From Ulva prolifera (Eukaryota > Chlorophyta > Ulvophyceae > Ulvales > Ulvaceae): a DNA stretch of 64,000 nucleotides. The position numbers and the translations under genes are program-made. The stretch spans positions 8,003,315 through 8,067,314 of the forward strand of contig CM041199.1 in the NCBI GenBank assembly GCA_023078555.1, written 5' to 3'. The notes beneath the pieces are model-generated. The model saw only the letters and a list, made by a program, of their open reading frames with translations, was not told the DNA's origin and searched no databases. Shown here piece after piece: positions 11,962 to 23,279 of the stretch. Within the stretch, counting starts at the first letter, position 1; every line of letters starts with the position of its first letter.

Positions 11962-12984
11962 ACGGTCTGTAATCATAGTCAGTGGGTAGCTAGTTGTCTT
12001 TGGACTCCGTACGAATTGTTCCGGACGCGATCGGCTACCTTTGCATGCTTCTGTAGCTGTTGCCGTGGGCCGCGTCACGCACGGGACAGATTGTAATTTG
12101 CAATACCCGAGGCCTATACTCGTGCGGGACGAGGTCTAAGTTAATATTGCATCCTAACAGCTGTATGAGGGGTGTTCCGCGCGGGATCACGGTGAATAGG
12201 TGGGCTCGTGGTCTTGCGTGTCTGCCGTGGCAAAGAAGATGAATGGCGCGCTCCGCTGGCCAGAGTCCATCAGGAGTAAGTGCGGGTGACATGCAGCGGG
12301 GAAATTGTGTACTATAACCAGTTTGATGCTCTGTTGGGCGCCGATATGTCATATCCGGTCCGGTTTTCCCAGCTTTGTGTCCGGATTACGTGGTGTGGCC
12401 CGAGCTGCAGTGCGTCGATTGCGCGGAATGGGGGTGTCCGGACCCACTTAGCTATCACAATACGTTCAAATTCCTGCTGTGATGAACTCATGCTGCTCCT
12501 GTGTGACTGTAATGTGCCTGTGCTGCTCCGAGGAGTCTGGTGCTTCAGTTAGTGATCTGAATACTCGGACCCCAAGAGTCACGTTCCGTCGCGACAAACT
12601 GACAAGACATACCCTTGAAACAAACATAGTCCTATTCCTGCAACTCGTGGGGTTGCAGTCCTCCAACCGTGCATGCTCTGGCTATGCCGGGAGGAACGCA
12701 TGTACTATACCCACTACCGAAGCTGCAACGAGATTGACTCCTTCGCAGGCGGCCGCCGTTCCAAAACATCCACACATGATCTGTCACCGTATGTTTGCTT
12801 GTGTCGGCGCGTTATTGAGTGTGTTGCGCAGAGCGTATTTACCTACACCTCACTTGCCACTTGTGACATCGCGGTGTCAGCCGCCAGCTACCTTGCTCGG
12901 CAAAATACCGATCGGGTAATATTATGTAGACGTATATCCATTATATATCGTCTGTTAGCGTCCCGGGATTGAGCGTCGCGTTTG
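11962..12984. other. Unresolved downstream region of the transposase-like gene
   Basis: Several moderate plus-strand frames occur (12280-12552, 12479-12919, 12673-12972) that could be later exons. I find no recognisable motif and cannot place splice sites with confidence. Confidence 0.25.
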
Positions 12985-13080
12985 CAGGGCCGCACTGCGC
13001 ACCACACTATGCGCACCCAATTAAAATGCGAACGCCACTGATTTTGCGCACCCAGCGAGTGCGCATTTGTAGGTGCGCGC
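12985..13080. repeat. GTGCGC motif cluster, possible right subterminal repeat
   Basis: Five GTGCGC/GCGCAC motifs lie within about 95 bp, in both orientations. Together with the cluster at 4.03-4.15 kb they bracket the Ulp1-like and transposase-like genes. Confidence 0.4.
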
Positions 13081-13099
13081 CTTATCACATGGTGTGCTA

Positions 13100-15200
13100 C
13101 ACAGGTCAGCAACGTCTGTAGGGGCCCCCGCCCTTATATCACCCATGTTATAAGGGCGATCCGCTCTTACCGCGCCCTTGTAAACCACCCTTGTGCACCG
13201 GGCCTCGAAAAACCGATGAATGAAGGGCGGATTCAGCTCGACTTGACGACATGGGCGGATCCGGAGTATGAGACAAGCGCGGCTCAGGATCCTCGCGGAA
13301 TCTCCGAACTGGTGTGGCGTGGAAGTGTTCGATTGTGGTTACGGCATACATGCCAGGTGTTGCGAGTTTTGGCTGCTCCAATGATAAATTCGTGCGTAAG
13401 GTTGCATGCATGCACTGGTGGCCAGCAGGGCACTCATGGACAACATCGGCCCGCCATGCCCACCAGCAAGGCCACTTGTGGCTGTGCTGACGGCGCATGG
13501 CAGACAGTGTCGTACTTGGGTGCCACTGCTCACTGCACCAATGCATCAACCCCATTCGATGACTTTACACTACCATTGCCACCACAGCATGTGGCTTGGC
13601 AGGCACTCAGATATGGCAGCAAGGCATTCTCAATATAGTCTGCCTTCACAATCCTGCAAGAGCAAAATTTCAAACACAAAAGCAGTACCGGCATGGCAAA
13701 GGCAGCAATCGCATTCACACAACAGGCAGGTCAGATGTGTGCTGCCCTGCGTGCTCACGAAAGAGCCAGTGTTGAACTTGCACACCTGCCAGTGTAGTCA
13801 TCATCATTCAATTCCATATACCAGGATTGAGCCGAGGTACCAGGAATGATGACACCAGGACAGGCTGATGCTTACCTCTGACTGTCATGCTGGCTGTCAG
13901 TGTGTCATCAAGCAAGAGCAGACTCCAAGAACATGGCCACGACCTCATAGGACGATGGTCCATATGCTTTATCTGCGCCATGACGATGAGCCAGCTTGTC
14001 CCTACATGTATGTCTTATCCTGCAACACATGCGTTGCATTTCAGTACTCGGAAGCCCAGACATGCATGCAGGTACATACGCATGCATGTCTACGTTGTCA
14101 GCTTTGGCGCGACCGTCGCCTCAAAACAGTCGACTGCGCCCCTCACTGGATCAAGAACAATGTGATGACTGCGGAATCACAATCGATCCGGTCCAAGACA
14201 TACGCTGGTTCGATCGCTACCAACTGTGCCACCCGCGCGGGTATACCACAGCATTACGCGTGCCTACCTACACCTTGATGAATGTACGATATGCCCTACA
14301 CGATTCATCAGACTTGCATGCGTTCGCTGCTTTATGTGGTTGTTCGCGCTGTATAACCTCATTGTTCATGCGGCACTGCGCCACTCCCGCGAAGCTCGGT
14401 GGCCACGGGCTTCCCCCATGGCGCAGGCACGTCTGCCGCCCACCAAAAGGCACACGAAACCCATTGCGAGCATACTTCGCCTCATGAACAAGCCTAGACA
14501 GCGACGCGCAAGCTTCTGGTCTCGCAGTCAAGCGCCTTGCACTGCGCAGCGTTCGGACAGCATCAACATTATGGGCGCAGAAATCGTCCGATCACATTTA
14601 ATGGCATGCTCTGCACACAGTGTTAATAATGAAGCAGTCTGCAAATGCTTGTTGAACGATGCTGCCAGCGTCTTGACGTGCACGATACTGCAGCGCTGTA
14701 CAACACGCCTAAGGTATGGGCTGCAAATCACCGAGCCAGGAGCGCGGACTCGTTCGTGAGTGACTGTCAGACTGAGTCAGAACAAGATCGTCAGGTCGGA
14801 CTAGCAGATGTTCAACGTGCTTCCCATGCTGTCCTCCTGATGCTAGCACTTGAGTGCTTGCTGTGCATCAGTGGAGTCCTGCAGACATCACTGCTTTCTG
14901 ACACGCGGCTCCACGATAGATCCTTGTATGATGTCAAGTGCAGTTTTAAATTCTGTTGGGGCTGTGACCAGTTGTGACACTAGTGAAGTACTTCAGACTC
15001 ACCTCGCCTGTCCCCATCGCTGTCCAACCACGTAGGTGAGCACTTTATGACAGATTGCATTGCCACCACGGTATATAATAACTATAGTATGACATGTACA
15101 TACTCCGTGATCACAACTTCGGCGTATACGACTGTCGCCACGTGAGCCTGACCAGCTCCTCAGTATGTCCTCACGTGACAGTGCACAGCTCCCCAATGTT
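13100..15200. other. No recognisable gene
   Basis: Overlapping plus-strand frames of 100-177 aa (for example 13996-14487, with QCDDCGITID) occur, but none carries a domain I recognise. The stretch may be the body of the CACTA-related element that ends at 15436. Confidence 0.3.
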
Positions 15201-15219
15201 CCTGCCACAAGCTGGGCAC

Positions 15220-15436
15220 TTTTGGGTCCTTACAAAGTAGCAACATGTGTCCAAATTCCAGCCCAGTCTGGTCCTACACTTTATGACCACATAGTGTGTC
15301 CTTACGGACGTTATGCTTCAGCCCTATCGCCCGTAAGGCTCATGTAAGCCGCATGGACGTCATAAGGATGATATTCGGCCGTCCATACGTGAGGATCGCG
15401 TGGTGCTGCTGTAAGGAAAACTCAGTGCTATTAGTG
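15220..15436. mobile_element. Right terminus of a second CACTA-related element
   Basis: The sequence ends ...TAAGGAAAACTCAGTGC followed by TATTAGTG at 15436. In reverse complement it starts CACTAATAGCACTGAGTTT, matching the terminal repeat of the 7.6-10.5 kb element except at a few positions. The 200 bp before it carry the same GTCCTTAC/TAAGG motifs. I did not find a matching left end in the window, so it is partial or diverged. Confidence 0.6.
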
Positions 15437-15615
15437 CGACACAGATCTGCAGACCGCCAACCACATTCCCACACACCTACACACGCACACAAACCCAGCG
15501 TTAACGGCCTACACATAACCACACAGCATCCAACACATCAACGCGTGTCGCCGTGCGACAGGGCCGCGCCCAACACACTGCTACCCAAGGCCGCCTATCC
15601 TGGCCGCCCGATCGC

Positions 15616-15640
15616 GGGGGGGGGGGGGGGGGGGGGGGGG
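15616..15640 (+). repeat. Poly-G tract, 25 G
   Basis: Uninterrupted run of 25 G inside a C/A-rich stretch (about 15450-15720). Confidence 0.95.
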
Positions 15641-16707
15641 CAGCCCCAAACCCCACCCCAAGAGCCACAGCACACCCGGCAAGCCTGGCACCGCCGCGCA
15701 GCCCCGCCGGCCCGCGCTGATTCGCACCAGGGACGATGAGTGTGTCTGATGTTGGACGGATGTGTTGCAAGGACACAGTCGCCCAGGAGTCAGGCAGCAC
15801 CACCGCCGCGCTCCCGGTCCCGCGGGACCATGTACAAGAACAGAAACAATACCACCGCCATCAGCGGATGCAAGCACAGCGACATGTCCACTGCAGTCTC
15901 GTGCAACGAGATCGTTTCACACATCACTTCGTGGATGAGTGTGGGTGAAGATGACATGGCACTAACCGTGCCCATCGCAGCCACAGTAGCCCATTGAAGA
16001 TGCGATATGCAGGCGCAGCAGTACAGCGCTACGTGTGTCCGCATTGTGTGCTTCCTGTGGCCGTCCCACCACCTGGACGCAGGTGCACATGGTATACGAG
16101 GCAGAGTGATGAGCAGGCATCAACAAATCCCTTATCGCAACCCTACAGCCCACTCCTCGAGGGCCTACGCTCTCCAGGAAAAACCTGACCCACCATATTT
16201 CAACACTTACATAGTTTCATGCGCACTTTGCCTGGGGCAACTTCGGGTCATGCCTTCGCGGAACAGCGTAGCCATGCAGTTTCGATCATCAGCCACTATA
16301 GCTGCGCCACGAACGAGATGCCACTAAAGAATCAACACAGAAAGCTGAATATGTTCAGCACACGCAATCATTTGCAGCCATTGACTTGAGCTCATCGCGT
16401 CAAGGATGTCCATATACTACCAGTCCCGTAGCACAGCACGTTCTCGTAAGACATCTGCAACAGTCCAAACACCACAACTGCTCGCACTAGGAATCCTGGA
16501 GCTGCAATCAATGGCACAGCATGCTGGTCAAGAATGGTGCATGACCATGCGTCCATATTGCAGCGACACGCACCCCGCTCGTCACTGGATTCCGCATTCA
16601 AGTTGACCCTGCAAGATCGCTGTCCACCCACATGTCCCGTACGACCCAGAATACTGTTCCAGGCGCGTTTTGCATGTAGGTGTGGCCGGCAAATTTATGA
16701 ACACCAT

Positions 16708-17144
16708 AAGGGTTAGGGGTAAGGGGTTAGGGGTAAGGGGTTAGGGGTAAGGGTTAGGGGTTAGGGGTTAGGGGTTAGGGTTAGGGGTTAGGGGTTAGGG
16801 TTAGGGGTTAGGGGTTAGGGGTTAGGGGTTAGGGGTTAGGGGTTAGGGGTTAGGGGTAGGGGTTAGGGGTTAGGGGTTAGGGGTTAGGGGTTAGGGGTTA
16901 GGGGTTAGGGGTTAGGGGTTAGGGGTTAGGGGTAGGGTTCGGGTTAGGGGTTAGGGGTTAGGGGGTAGGGTAGGGGTTAGGGGTTAGGGTTAGGGTTAGG
17001 GGTTAGGGGTTAGGGGTTATGGGTTAAGGGTTAGGGGTGGTTAGGGATTAGGGGTTAGATAGGGTAGGGTAGGGGTTAGGGGTTCGGGGTTAGGGGCAAG
17101 GGGTTAGGGGTTAGGGGGTAGGGGTTAGGGTGGTGGTTAGGGGT
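16708..17144 (+). repeat. Telomere-like TTAGGGG/TTAGGG array
   Basis: About 437 bp of irregular tandem TTAGGGG and TTAGGG units with occasional variants (GTAGGG, TTCGGG, TTATGGG). The G-rich strand runs 5' to 3' toward the gap at 17145, the orientation expected at a right-hand chromosome end. An interstitial telomere-like tract is the alternative. Confidence 0.85.
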
Positions 17145-17244
17145 NNNNNNNNNNNNNNNNNNNNNNNNNNNNNNNNNNNNNNNNNNNNNNNNNNNNNNNN
17201 NNNNNNNNNNNNNNNNNNNNNNNNNNNNNNNNNNNNNNNNNNNN
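17145..17244. other. Assembly gap (100 N)
   Basis: Exactly 100 N, the usual placeholder for a gap of unknown size. No telomere-like units continue on the right side. Confidence 0.98.
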
Positions 17245-17419
17245 AGGCAATGGGCATTTAAATCATTCCAACTTGCCAGCAAAATAAGCATAGCATCTAA
17301 GGTAGTAATAGTGAGCACAATGCAACGTCTGCGAGTTATCTTGGAGGTGTATCACAAGGATATCACAAGGTGTATCACTGTAGGAGATCTGACCAGTCTA
17401 GACTGGTCGTTCGGGCATG

Positions 17420-20400
17420 TTATTTGTTCTGTGTACATGCACGGGAGCAGCCAAGTGCATACGAAATAAGTGTAGGATCACCTCTTGTTAAAAGAATCTG
17501 TTCCTTTGAGTTTGGATTGGCAGTTAAGGCGCCGCCACGTTGTGCTGCAGCTGGAAGGGGATGCTTCACCAATGCAGCATCGGACTCCAACTCGGCCGAT
17601 TGGCTGCGGAGCCGATGCATGTCATCAGTCACAAGCACACGTCGTAGAGCCGCGAGATCAGGCTCGCCTTTCGATCTAAACCACATCTCTGCAGCCACCC
17701 ATTTCTGCACATGCACCAGACTACTCGCTTCGGGCAGGGAATATCACGACGCCAGCCACCCTGCACCACACAGACTATGATAGGGGTTACCTTGGATGAA
17801 TTTAACAACACCACAGGGCACTTGGAGATGTATCCAAGAAATGATGTCGAACTCAACGCGATGCCGTCTGATGTAAATTTTACGCCTCTGATACCACATT
17901 TGTCACAACCACTACAACCTGTATGTCCAATGGTCAAAGCCCATGAGCGCCTGGCCGGTGTGTCAGCAAACGCAAACACGAGAATGGGGAAGACGTGACG
18001 GAATCGTTTCCGAAAGCTATCCCAAACCCTGATCGGCTTCCCTGTGATCTTGATGGAGCCTGCACATGTCTTGCACAAAGGTGCCCGGGTGCAAAAGTCA
18101 GGACAACAAACATGCTGCAACTACATACCTTCGAAATTGTCACACATATGTGCAGTTGTCACAGAAAATACATGTTCATGCTCAATTCAGTGCATACATA
18201 TCAATCACGATTCTCACCTTGCTCATCTCTACACCCGAATGCTTCGTGGTCCTTGAACTGTTGTAGCAGCAGCGTCATGAATTGGCTGAGGTTAGTGGGC
18301 TCTTTCTTCCCCCCGATGTATGCCAGTGGAAAACACGAGAGATCAGAATTGCACATGAATCCCGGTAGATCCAGACATTTCAGCCCCACCACAGTTGTGG
18401 TGGCCTGGCCATGATCATGCAATTGAACACTGTCTACAAACAACGCAAAGAACAAGGCAATGGTGTCATTGTCTCCTGTCATGATCTTTTCGGTTGGATC
18501 TGGCGTCACATTGTCATCTTCTGCAACATCACTATGAGCATGCAACTGAGTGTGGTGCGATGGACCGCCTACCTCGTCCACGTCTTCACGCCCGTTTGAT
18601 GTTGCTGCATCTACAGTCACACTGTCATGTGACGACGACAAGGCTGTCAAAGCGCCGCCATGAGCCCTATCTAGGCGCTCGTACAGCGGTGAGTCCATCA
18701 TGCTCAGGCTGCGAGTCCCTGCGAATCTAGCAAACATTGGCTCGCCGAACAAATGATTGATAGCATCCTCCAACTTCTACACGTATGCACTGCATTCGCA
18801 GAGCACTTGTTAAACGCCTGCTGCACAAACACCTAGCTGTTCAAAGACACTGCACATGCGGGAACATGCCTTCGCACGGGATGAATCTGGCGCTTCCTCA
18901 TATGGTACCGATGATTTCCACAGATGGGGCAGCGCTCTCTAGAACGGAGTAACCTTCGTTTCATCTTCACTTGCTTCCCGTACACATGAGGACACTGGCC
19001 GTTGTCACACAAATCAATCTTCCCCGGGCTGGGGGTTGTTGCGGTCTCGCTGTTTGTTTGCTGGGCGGCCTTGGCTGCTTGTGCTTCCGGGGCTCGTGCG
19101 CCTTGCTGTTGGGCGGGGTTCGGGTGGGGATGGGCATGTTGGCGTGGGCGTGTGTGTGGTTGTGTGGCCGTGTCGCTGTGTCCGGCGCGGGTGCTGCCGT
19201 TGCGTGGGTGTTTTGGTGTGCGCTTCGTGTGGCTTGCTGCGTGGTGTGCGTTTCCCCTGCTTTTTGCTTGCGGTGCTACCTGCCTCGCTTGCTTTGTCCT
19301 TGTAACACACAAATCAATCTCGTAATCATGGGGGCCTTGCATGCACAAGATACCCCTCACCAAGTATTCAGACCTGCAGTTCATCGATGCTCAACGAAAT
19401 GTGAGTCGAAGCTACTCAAAACACACACGCATATACACAAGTACATACACGCAGTGTAGGTGGATGAGCATGAAGGCGTACCGAGGCATGATATTGTTGC
19501 TGCCTTGAACAAAGCCGCCCGAGGCAAGCATACGGCACAAATAATTCAGCGCTTGCGTCGTCATACCACCTTTCAATTTCAACCATGCAAGACAGTAAGA
19601 TGCTTGTAGCACTGTGACTGTGCTCTTATCTGCAATTGGCTCGTTCAAATTGTCTTGGTACCACCGAATTGTCTTAGCACGAGGCGGAGGCGCGTCCACA
19701 TTCTGACAATTGGCTTTCATCTGTGCCATCTTGTCGGCTAGCTCGGCTGATAGACTAGCGAGTGATATGCTGTTGTCCAGCATGAAGCCTTGTTGCAATG
19801 CACTCCGAACAAGAGCAGATGCATTTGGAACAACACCCCCACGCAGGCGGCCTTCCTCTTCTACAAATGTCAACATGTCATGTAGTCCCTGCAGCATGGG
19901 TAACTATAGCACTCACGGATAATATGTTGGGCAGCTCGTTTCAATCCCTTGCACATATGGTGGACACACCAGCACTTCATATACCCAATCAAAGTCTGTG
20001 AAAATTTTTGCATGTACATCTGACGCATTGATTGCCGGATTCTCAGGTTGGTGGTCCTCCTCTGGTATCGCTCCGAAGGGAATTCCAGAATTGGAGGTTG
20101 CTAAACCTCCACGGGCCGCACCAAATCGTCTGGCGGTTTCCGAAGCACCGATGGTGACTCAACGGGATCGCCGTCCTCTGTATGAGAGTCACATGCTGGG
20201 CTAATTCGCGAAGGGCTTGGTGGTGGAACATGTAGAGACGGAGATGAGCAATGGCGGGCTTCAGCATCCTCTCTGATATCATCCTCACTGTCAGAAGAAT
20301 CCAACACCCGCGGACGGACGATGGGTGGGATATGACACTCGGCTTCATTGTTCCGAATCTTCAGCTCATTATCAATGTGAACGTCCGTGTCCAAATGGCT

Positions 20401-20511
20401 CGCCAGATTATCACCCGAAGAGAACGGCTTACCACCGCACTTCTTACACCACCACTGACCATTTGCGAGCTGAATAAATGAATCTTTGACTTCAAAAGAT
20501 CGTTTAGGCAT
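17420..20511 (-). CDS. Tnp2-like (Transposase_21) CACTA transposase, multi-exon
   Basis: This is a DNA-transposon transposase spread over at least five exons on the minus strand. It starts near MPKRSFEVKDSF (20511) with a zinc-finger-like WWCKKCGGKPF...HLDTDVH segment. Next come DFDWVYEVLVCPPYVQG, then (after a 28-nt intron) SYCLAWLKLKGGMTTQALNY, then (after a 108-nt intron) SEYLVRGILCMQGPHDYEID with a DLCDNGQCPHVYGK...CPICGNHRY Cys block. The segment 18773-18218 has GLKCLDLPGFM...FPLAYIGGKKEPTNL, matching the Tnp2 'NLPP...LIPGPK' block. After another intron comes FADTPARRSWALTIGHTGC and CDKC, the family's terminal Cys region. The order follows Tnp2 throughout. The junction near 20.07 kb and the tail below 17.8 kb are unresolved. 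A 300-bp insertion interrupts the Cys block. No CACTA termini were found around it, possibly because the gap removed one. Confidence 0.65.
18060..18217 (-). other. Candidate intron in the Tnp2-like gene
   Basis: Minus-strand donor GAGCAAG then GTGAGAATC; acceptor ACATGTGCAG then GCTCCATC. Splicing keeps the frame and joins ...CRDEQ to GSIKITGKPIRVW. Confidence 0.55.
19006..19320 (-). mobile_element. 300-bp in-frame insertion with 15-bp target-site duplication in the Tnp2-like gene
   Basis: The 15-bp sequence CACACAAATCAATCT occurs at 19006-19020 and exactly 300 bp away at 19306-19320. Between them lies 285 bp of C/A-rich (minus strand) sequence unlike its surroundings. One copy of the duplication encodes the conserved IDLC motif; without the insert the protein reads HDYEIDLCDNGQC, as expected for the family. 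The insert is open in the Tnp2 frame and its length is a multiple of three, so it could be translated as about 100 extra residues. It could also be spliced out: GTTACAAGG...GGGGAAG on the minus strand gives a 285-nt GT-AG intron leaving a 4-residue duplication. Confidence 0.75.
19374..19481 (-). other. Candidate intron in the Tnp2-like gene
   Basis: Minus-strand donor ATGCCTCG then GTACGCC; acceptor GATGAACTGCAG then GTCTGAATAC. It is 108 nt long. Splicing gives NNIMPRSEYLVRGILCMQG, matching the Tnp2 'LPxSYYEAKKxL' spacing. Confidence 0.6.
19889..19916 (-). other. Candidate 28-nt intron in the Tnp2-like gene
   Basis: On the minus strand it starts GTGAGTGCTATAG and ends CATGCTGCAG, giving strong donor and acceptor signals only 28 nt apart. 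Removal is required to keep frame between CPTYYP and GLHDMLTFVEEEG. Confidence 0.55.
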
Positions 20512-20699
20512 CTGGACAGAGACACTGAAACCCGAATGCAAGCCGAAGCTCAACACACAATTGGCCGCCGCGATGGCGCCAAACATCGTTCATAGGCAAT
20601 TTCAGTTCTGGAAGAGGATACACAAGGCAGCTGCTTGATGTAGCCGGTGCATCCACCTGCTGCGGGCGCAGCTCGAGCACCAAACACATGCGCAGAGAA

Positions 20700-22790
20700 C
20701 ACGCGACTATTCAAATGCACTCAAAGCCATAGTACGATGGCACTACACCGCAGAACATGCCACGTTTCCATTCACTCGATCAATGCAGCTCTCTGCCTCC
20801 CACCAGAATGATAGTTGACGATGTGAGCGTGAACGTGCATGGATGGGTCGTACCGGCACAGACATGCTGCATCCGTGGAGTTAACATGACACGACGCGCG
20901 AACAACACATGGATATGTACGCCAATACATGTAAACATACTTATTGTGGATTGGGGGACCGCATATAATATGCAAGCAGTATAGTCAGGCGCAGTAATTG
21001 TTTTAGCTGGCCTACGCTACAAACAAACATCTCTATGCAAGGCAATGCGACTTCGATGGGCTCCAAGGCCATCATCAAATTACTTTGAGTTGCATGAGCA
21101 TATGTAACTACATTGTCCATGGTGGTGTTCCAAAGACAGCGTACCCATGGGTGCACAATCTAGGTGCGCTCATAAGGTGTGCCAGAACCCGGGCCCACAA
21201 AGTTCTTTGCCGATATGTGACCTTGAAAACGTGATGCATAGTAAACGAGGGCATAAAGAGGTGTTTCCAAACGACTGGTCTTTCCAGTTCCCTCGTTTTG
21301 GACAACGTACAAAACAGACTCACCAATACCTGGTGCACCCAGTTAATTGGTGCACCCGTAAGGTGAACATGTTTGGGCCACCCACAACAAGAATGGCATG
21401 TTTGGGGCTAGGAATAACCATGAGAAATTCCAGAAACAATTCTTGGCAGTTGTGCAGCATGTAGGCACCTGTTGCATGACAAAACAAGCAAAGCCCAATG
21501 AATTACACAATAGCACACCCTCTACCGGTGCACCCACGTGAGTGGCGCACCAGGGTAGGCAGCTCTGGCATTTTCCATGTGATGGGGTGCAGCTCTCACC
21601 GTCGTGGCAGCACCCGCGGCCACTGTGCTCACAACATGTTATTTGAACCAAAATGGGCATTTGGAAACTGTACTTGGGTGTGGGTCACCTCTGCAATGGT
21701 GTGCGTTACCTCAAACAGCCACGGTGGTGAGCAGCTGTGACCATCATGGTACATCATTGAGGCCAAGCCACGGCATGGGTTCAGCTCTCACCATCGTGGC
21801 AGCACCAGTGGATGGAAAGACATAGCTGTGTGCAGCTGTCATGATCATGTCACCTAGGCTTTCGGAAAGCTTTCGGATGCCTCCCTGTGCAAAGGGGGTA
21901 GGTGTGGCTGCACGTGTCAAAACACATGCACTACCAGAATGTAGCAAGTCTCTACAGCTACTACATATTCTGATGCTCTATCCCTTCATGTTACTTCAAT
22001 ACACTGCAAACACAAACATAAAACAGCTGCAATATTATGGCCAAATGGTCAAAGACAACTCATTCAAAGCATTCACTTGGACAGCAACACCTAATTTGTG
22101 AACCTAAAGATGGACTCGTTAGCTGCACGACATACCGCCCCTGCTCATGCCTGCACCTACATAGTTGCACACTGAAAGTGCACTGCTGCCCTGAAATTCT
22201 ATGTCAACTGCATGTGTTTAGACGACAGCATTGCAATGTTAGTTGCCCAGACGTCTGCGAAAGAGTCAGCCTATGATGATCGACTTACCGGGCAGCAAGC
22301 CGGTGTACAGGTGAAGGTGAAGGTGACGTAACTACAGGTGACATAACTACAGGTGACGTAGCCGCAGCTGTGTAGCACCACCCACTACAGTATTGCTTGC
22401 CTATGCAAAACACTCATAGACACTGCAATGTATTGTTTTCTGCAAGCCAAACAAACTCAAACAACACGAAGTGTCTTCCTCGTGCACACGCACAAACAAG
22501 CGGTAGTGTTGGGTGCCTTCAAAAGGCAGCTATGCAGTCCCAAACCTGACTGGTGAGCCGCAAACAACAAGCAACTGACCAGTTATCACCAATGTACAGA
22601 ATGTCGCCAGATATTGCTTTTACTGATATACATTCGCTTGGGCTCGCACAGCACAACTCAGGGCTGCATGGGCCTGGTGTATCTAAGACATCTGTCGACA
22701 GATGATAAGACGGCCGTATGACCACATATGGACGCCCCACAAATAGGCGCGACCTTCTACATCACGCAGAACTTCATACTAAGCTTAGCT
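20700..22790. other. No recognisable gene; GGTGCAC-rich stretch with small repeats
   Basis: Contains GGTGCACC/GGTGCGC motifs at 21160-21180, 21330-21360 and 21530-21560, and a near-duplicate of about 27 bp (near 21590 and 21781) ending in GTGGCAGCACC. A 15-bp repeat unit (GTGACGTAACTACAG type, three copies) lies at about 22323-22367. No coding domain is visible. Some of this may be 5' flank or subterminal sequence of the Tnp2 element. Confidence 0.4.
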
Positions 22791-22799
22791 TGGTAGAGG

Positions 22800-23060
22800 C
22801 GGTGTGGGGAGGATTGGGCAAGCGGGCGAGCCGTTGGGCAGGTTTGGAGAGCAGCGACCACGAAAAGCGATTCTCCTCAACACGGGAGGCCTATTTGGCG
22901 ATTTAGGGCCATTATCCCCCCCAACAATCGAAAGTGAAACACTACGATTGTTCAGTCGACTGAGACAATACTGAAAACCTTCCCCAATGTGTCAAATTCG
23001 CTGTGAATTTTGCGCGCCCGCAATGGTCCCACCCTTCATCGGGAGCGCATGACCAGGGGG
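22800..23060 (+). repeat. Dispersed repeat family 'TTCCCCAAT', copy A
   Basis: Carries CCTTCCCCAAT, then TTCGCTGTGAATTTTGCGCG, then GGTCCCACCC...GGGAGCGCATGACC. It matches copy C in the same orientation and copies B and D in reverse. It is more diverged than B and C. Confidence 0.65.
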
Positions 23061-23130
23061 GTCTGCACTCGGGCCATGCACACGTCCACCGGGAACGCGA
23101 GCCACTCAGACATCGCCCAAAGCCCTGGGC
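23010..23130 (-). repeat. Dispersed repeat shared with 45.53-45.68 kb
   Basis: The reverse complement of this stretch reads GGGCGATGTCTGAGTGGCTC followed by GCGTTCCCGGTGGACG and GCATGGCCCGAGTGCAGA. The same sequence occurs at 45.53-45.68 kb, where it is interrupted by a 60-bp duplication and insertion. Confidence 0.75.
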
Positions 23131-23279
23131 GGTTCCCATAGACCCACAAAATTATACTGAATGCACACAGGCGGTCGTCTCACGTCGCTGGGCGAAAGCA
23201 GCCTTTTCGTCGAAAAGCTTATGCATGCTTGGGATTAATGACCCATTTCGCCCAGGGAGCGCCTACAGCGCCTAGCGCG

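Noticed and set aside
16708..17144. CRISPR-like or ordinary minisatellite array
   Set aside because: Units are 6-7 bp TTAGGG(G) without spacers, so the array is telomere-like.
22323..22367. TGACGTA repeats as a bZIP/CRE regulatory array
   Set aside because: Three diverged 15-bp units with no gene nearby; kept only as a small repeat.
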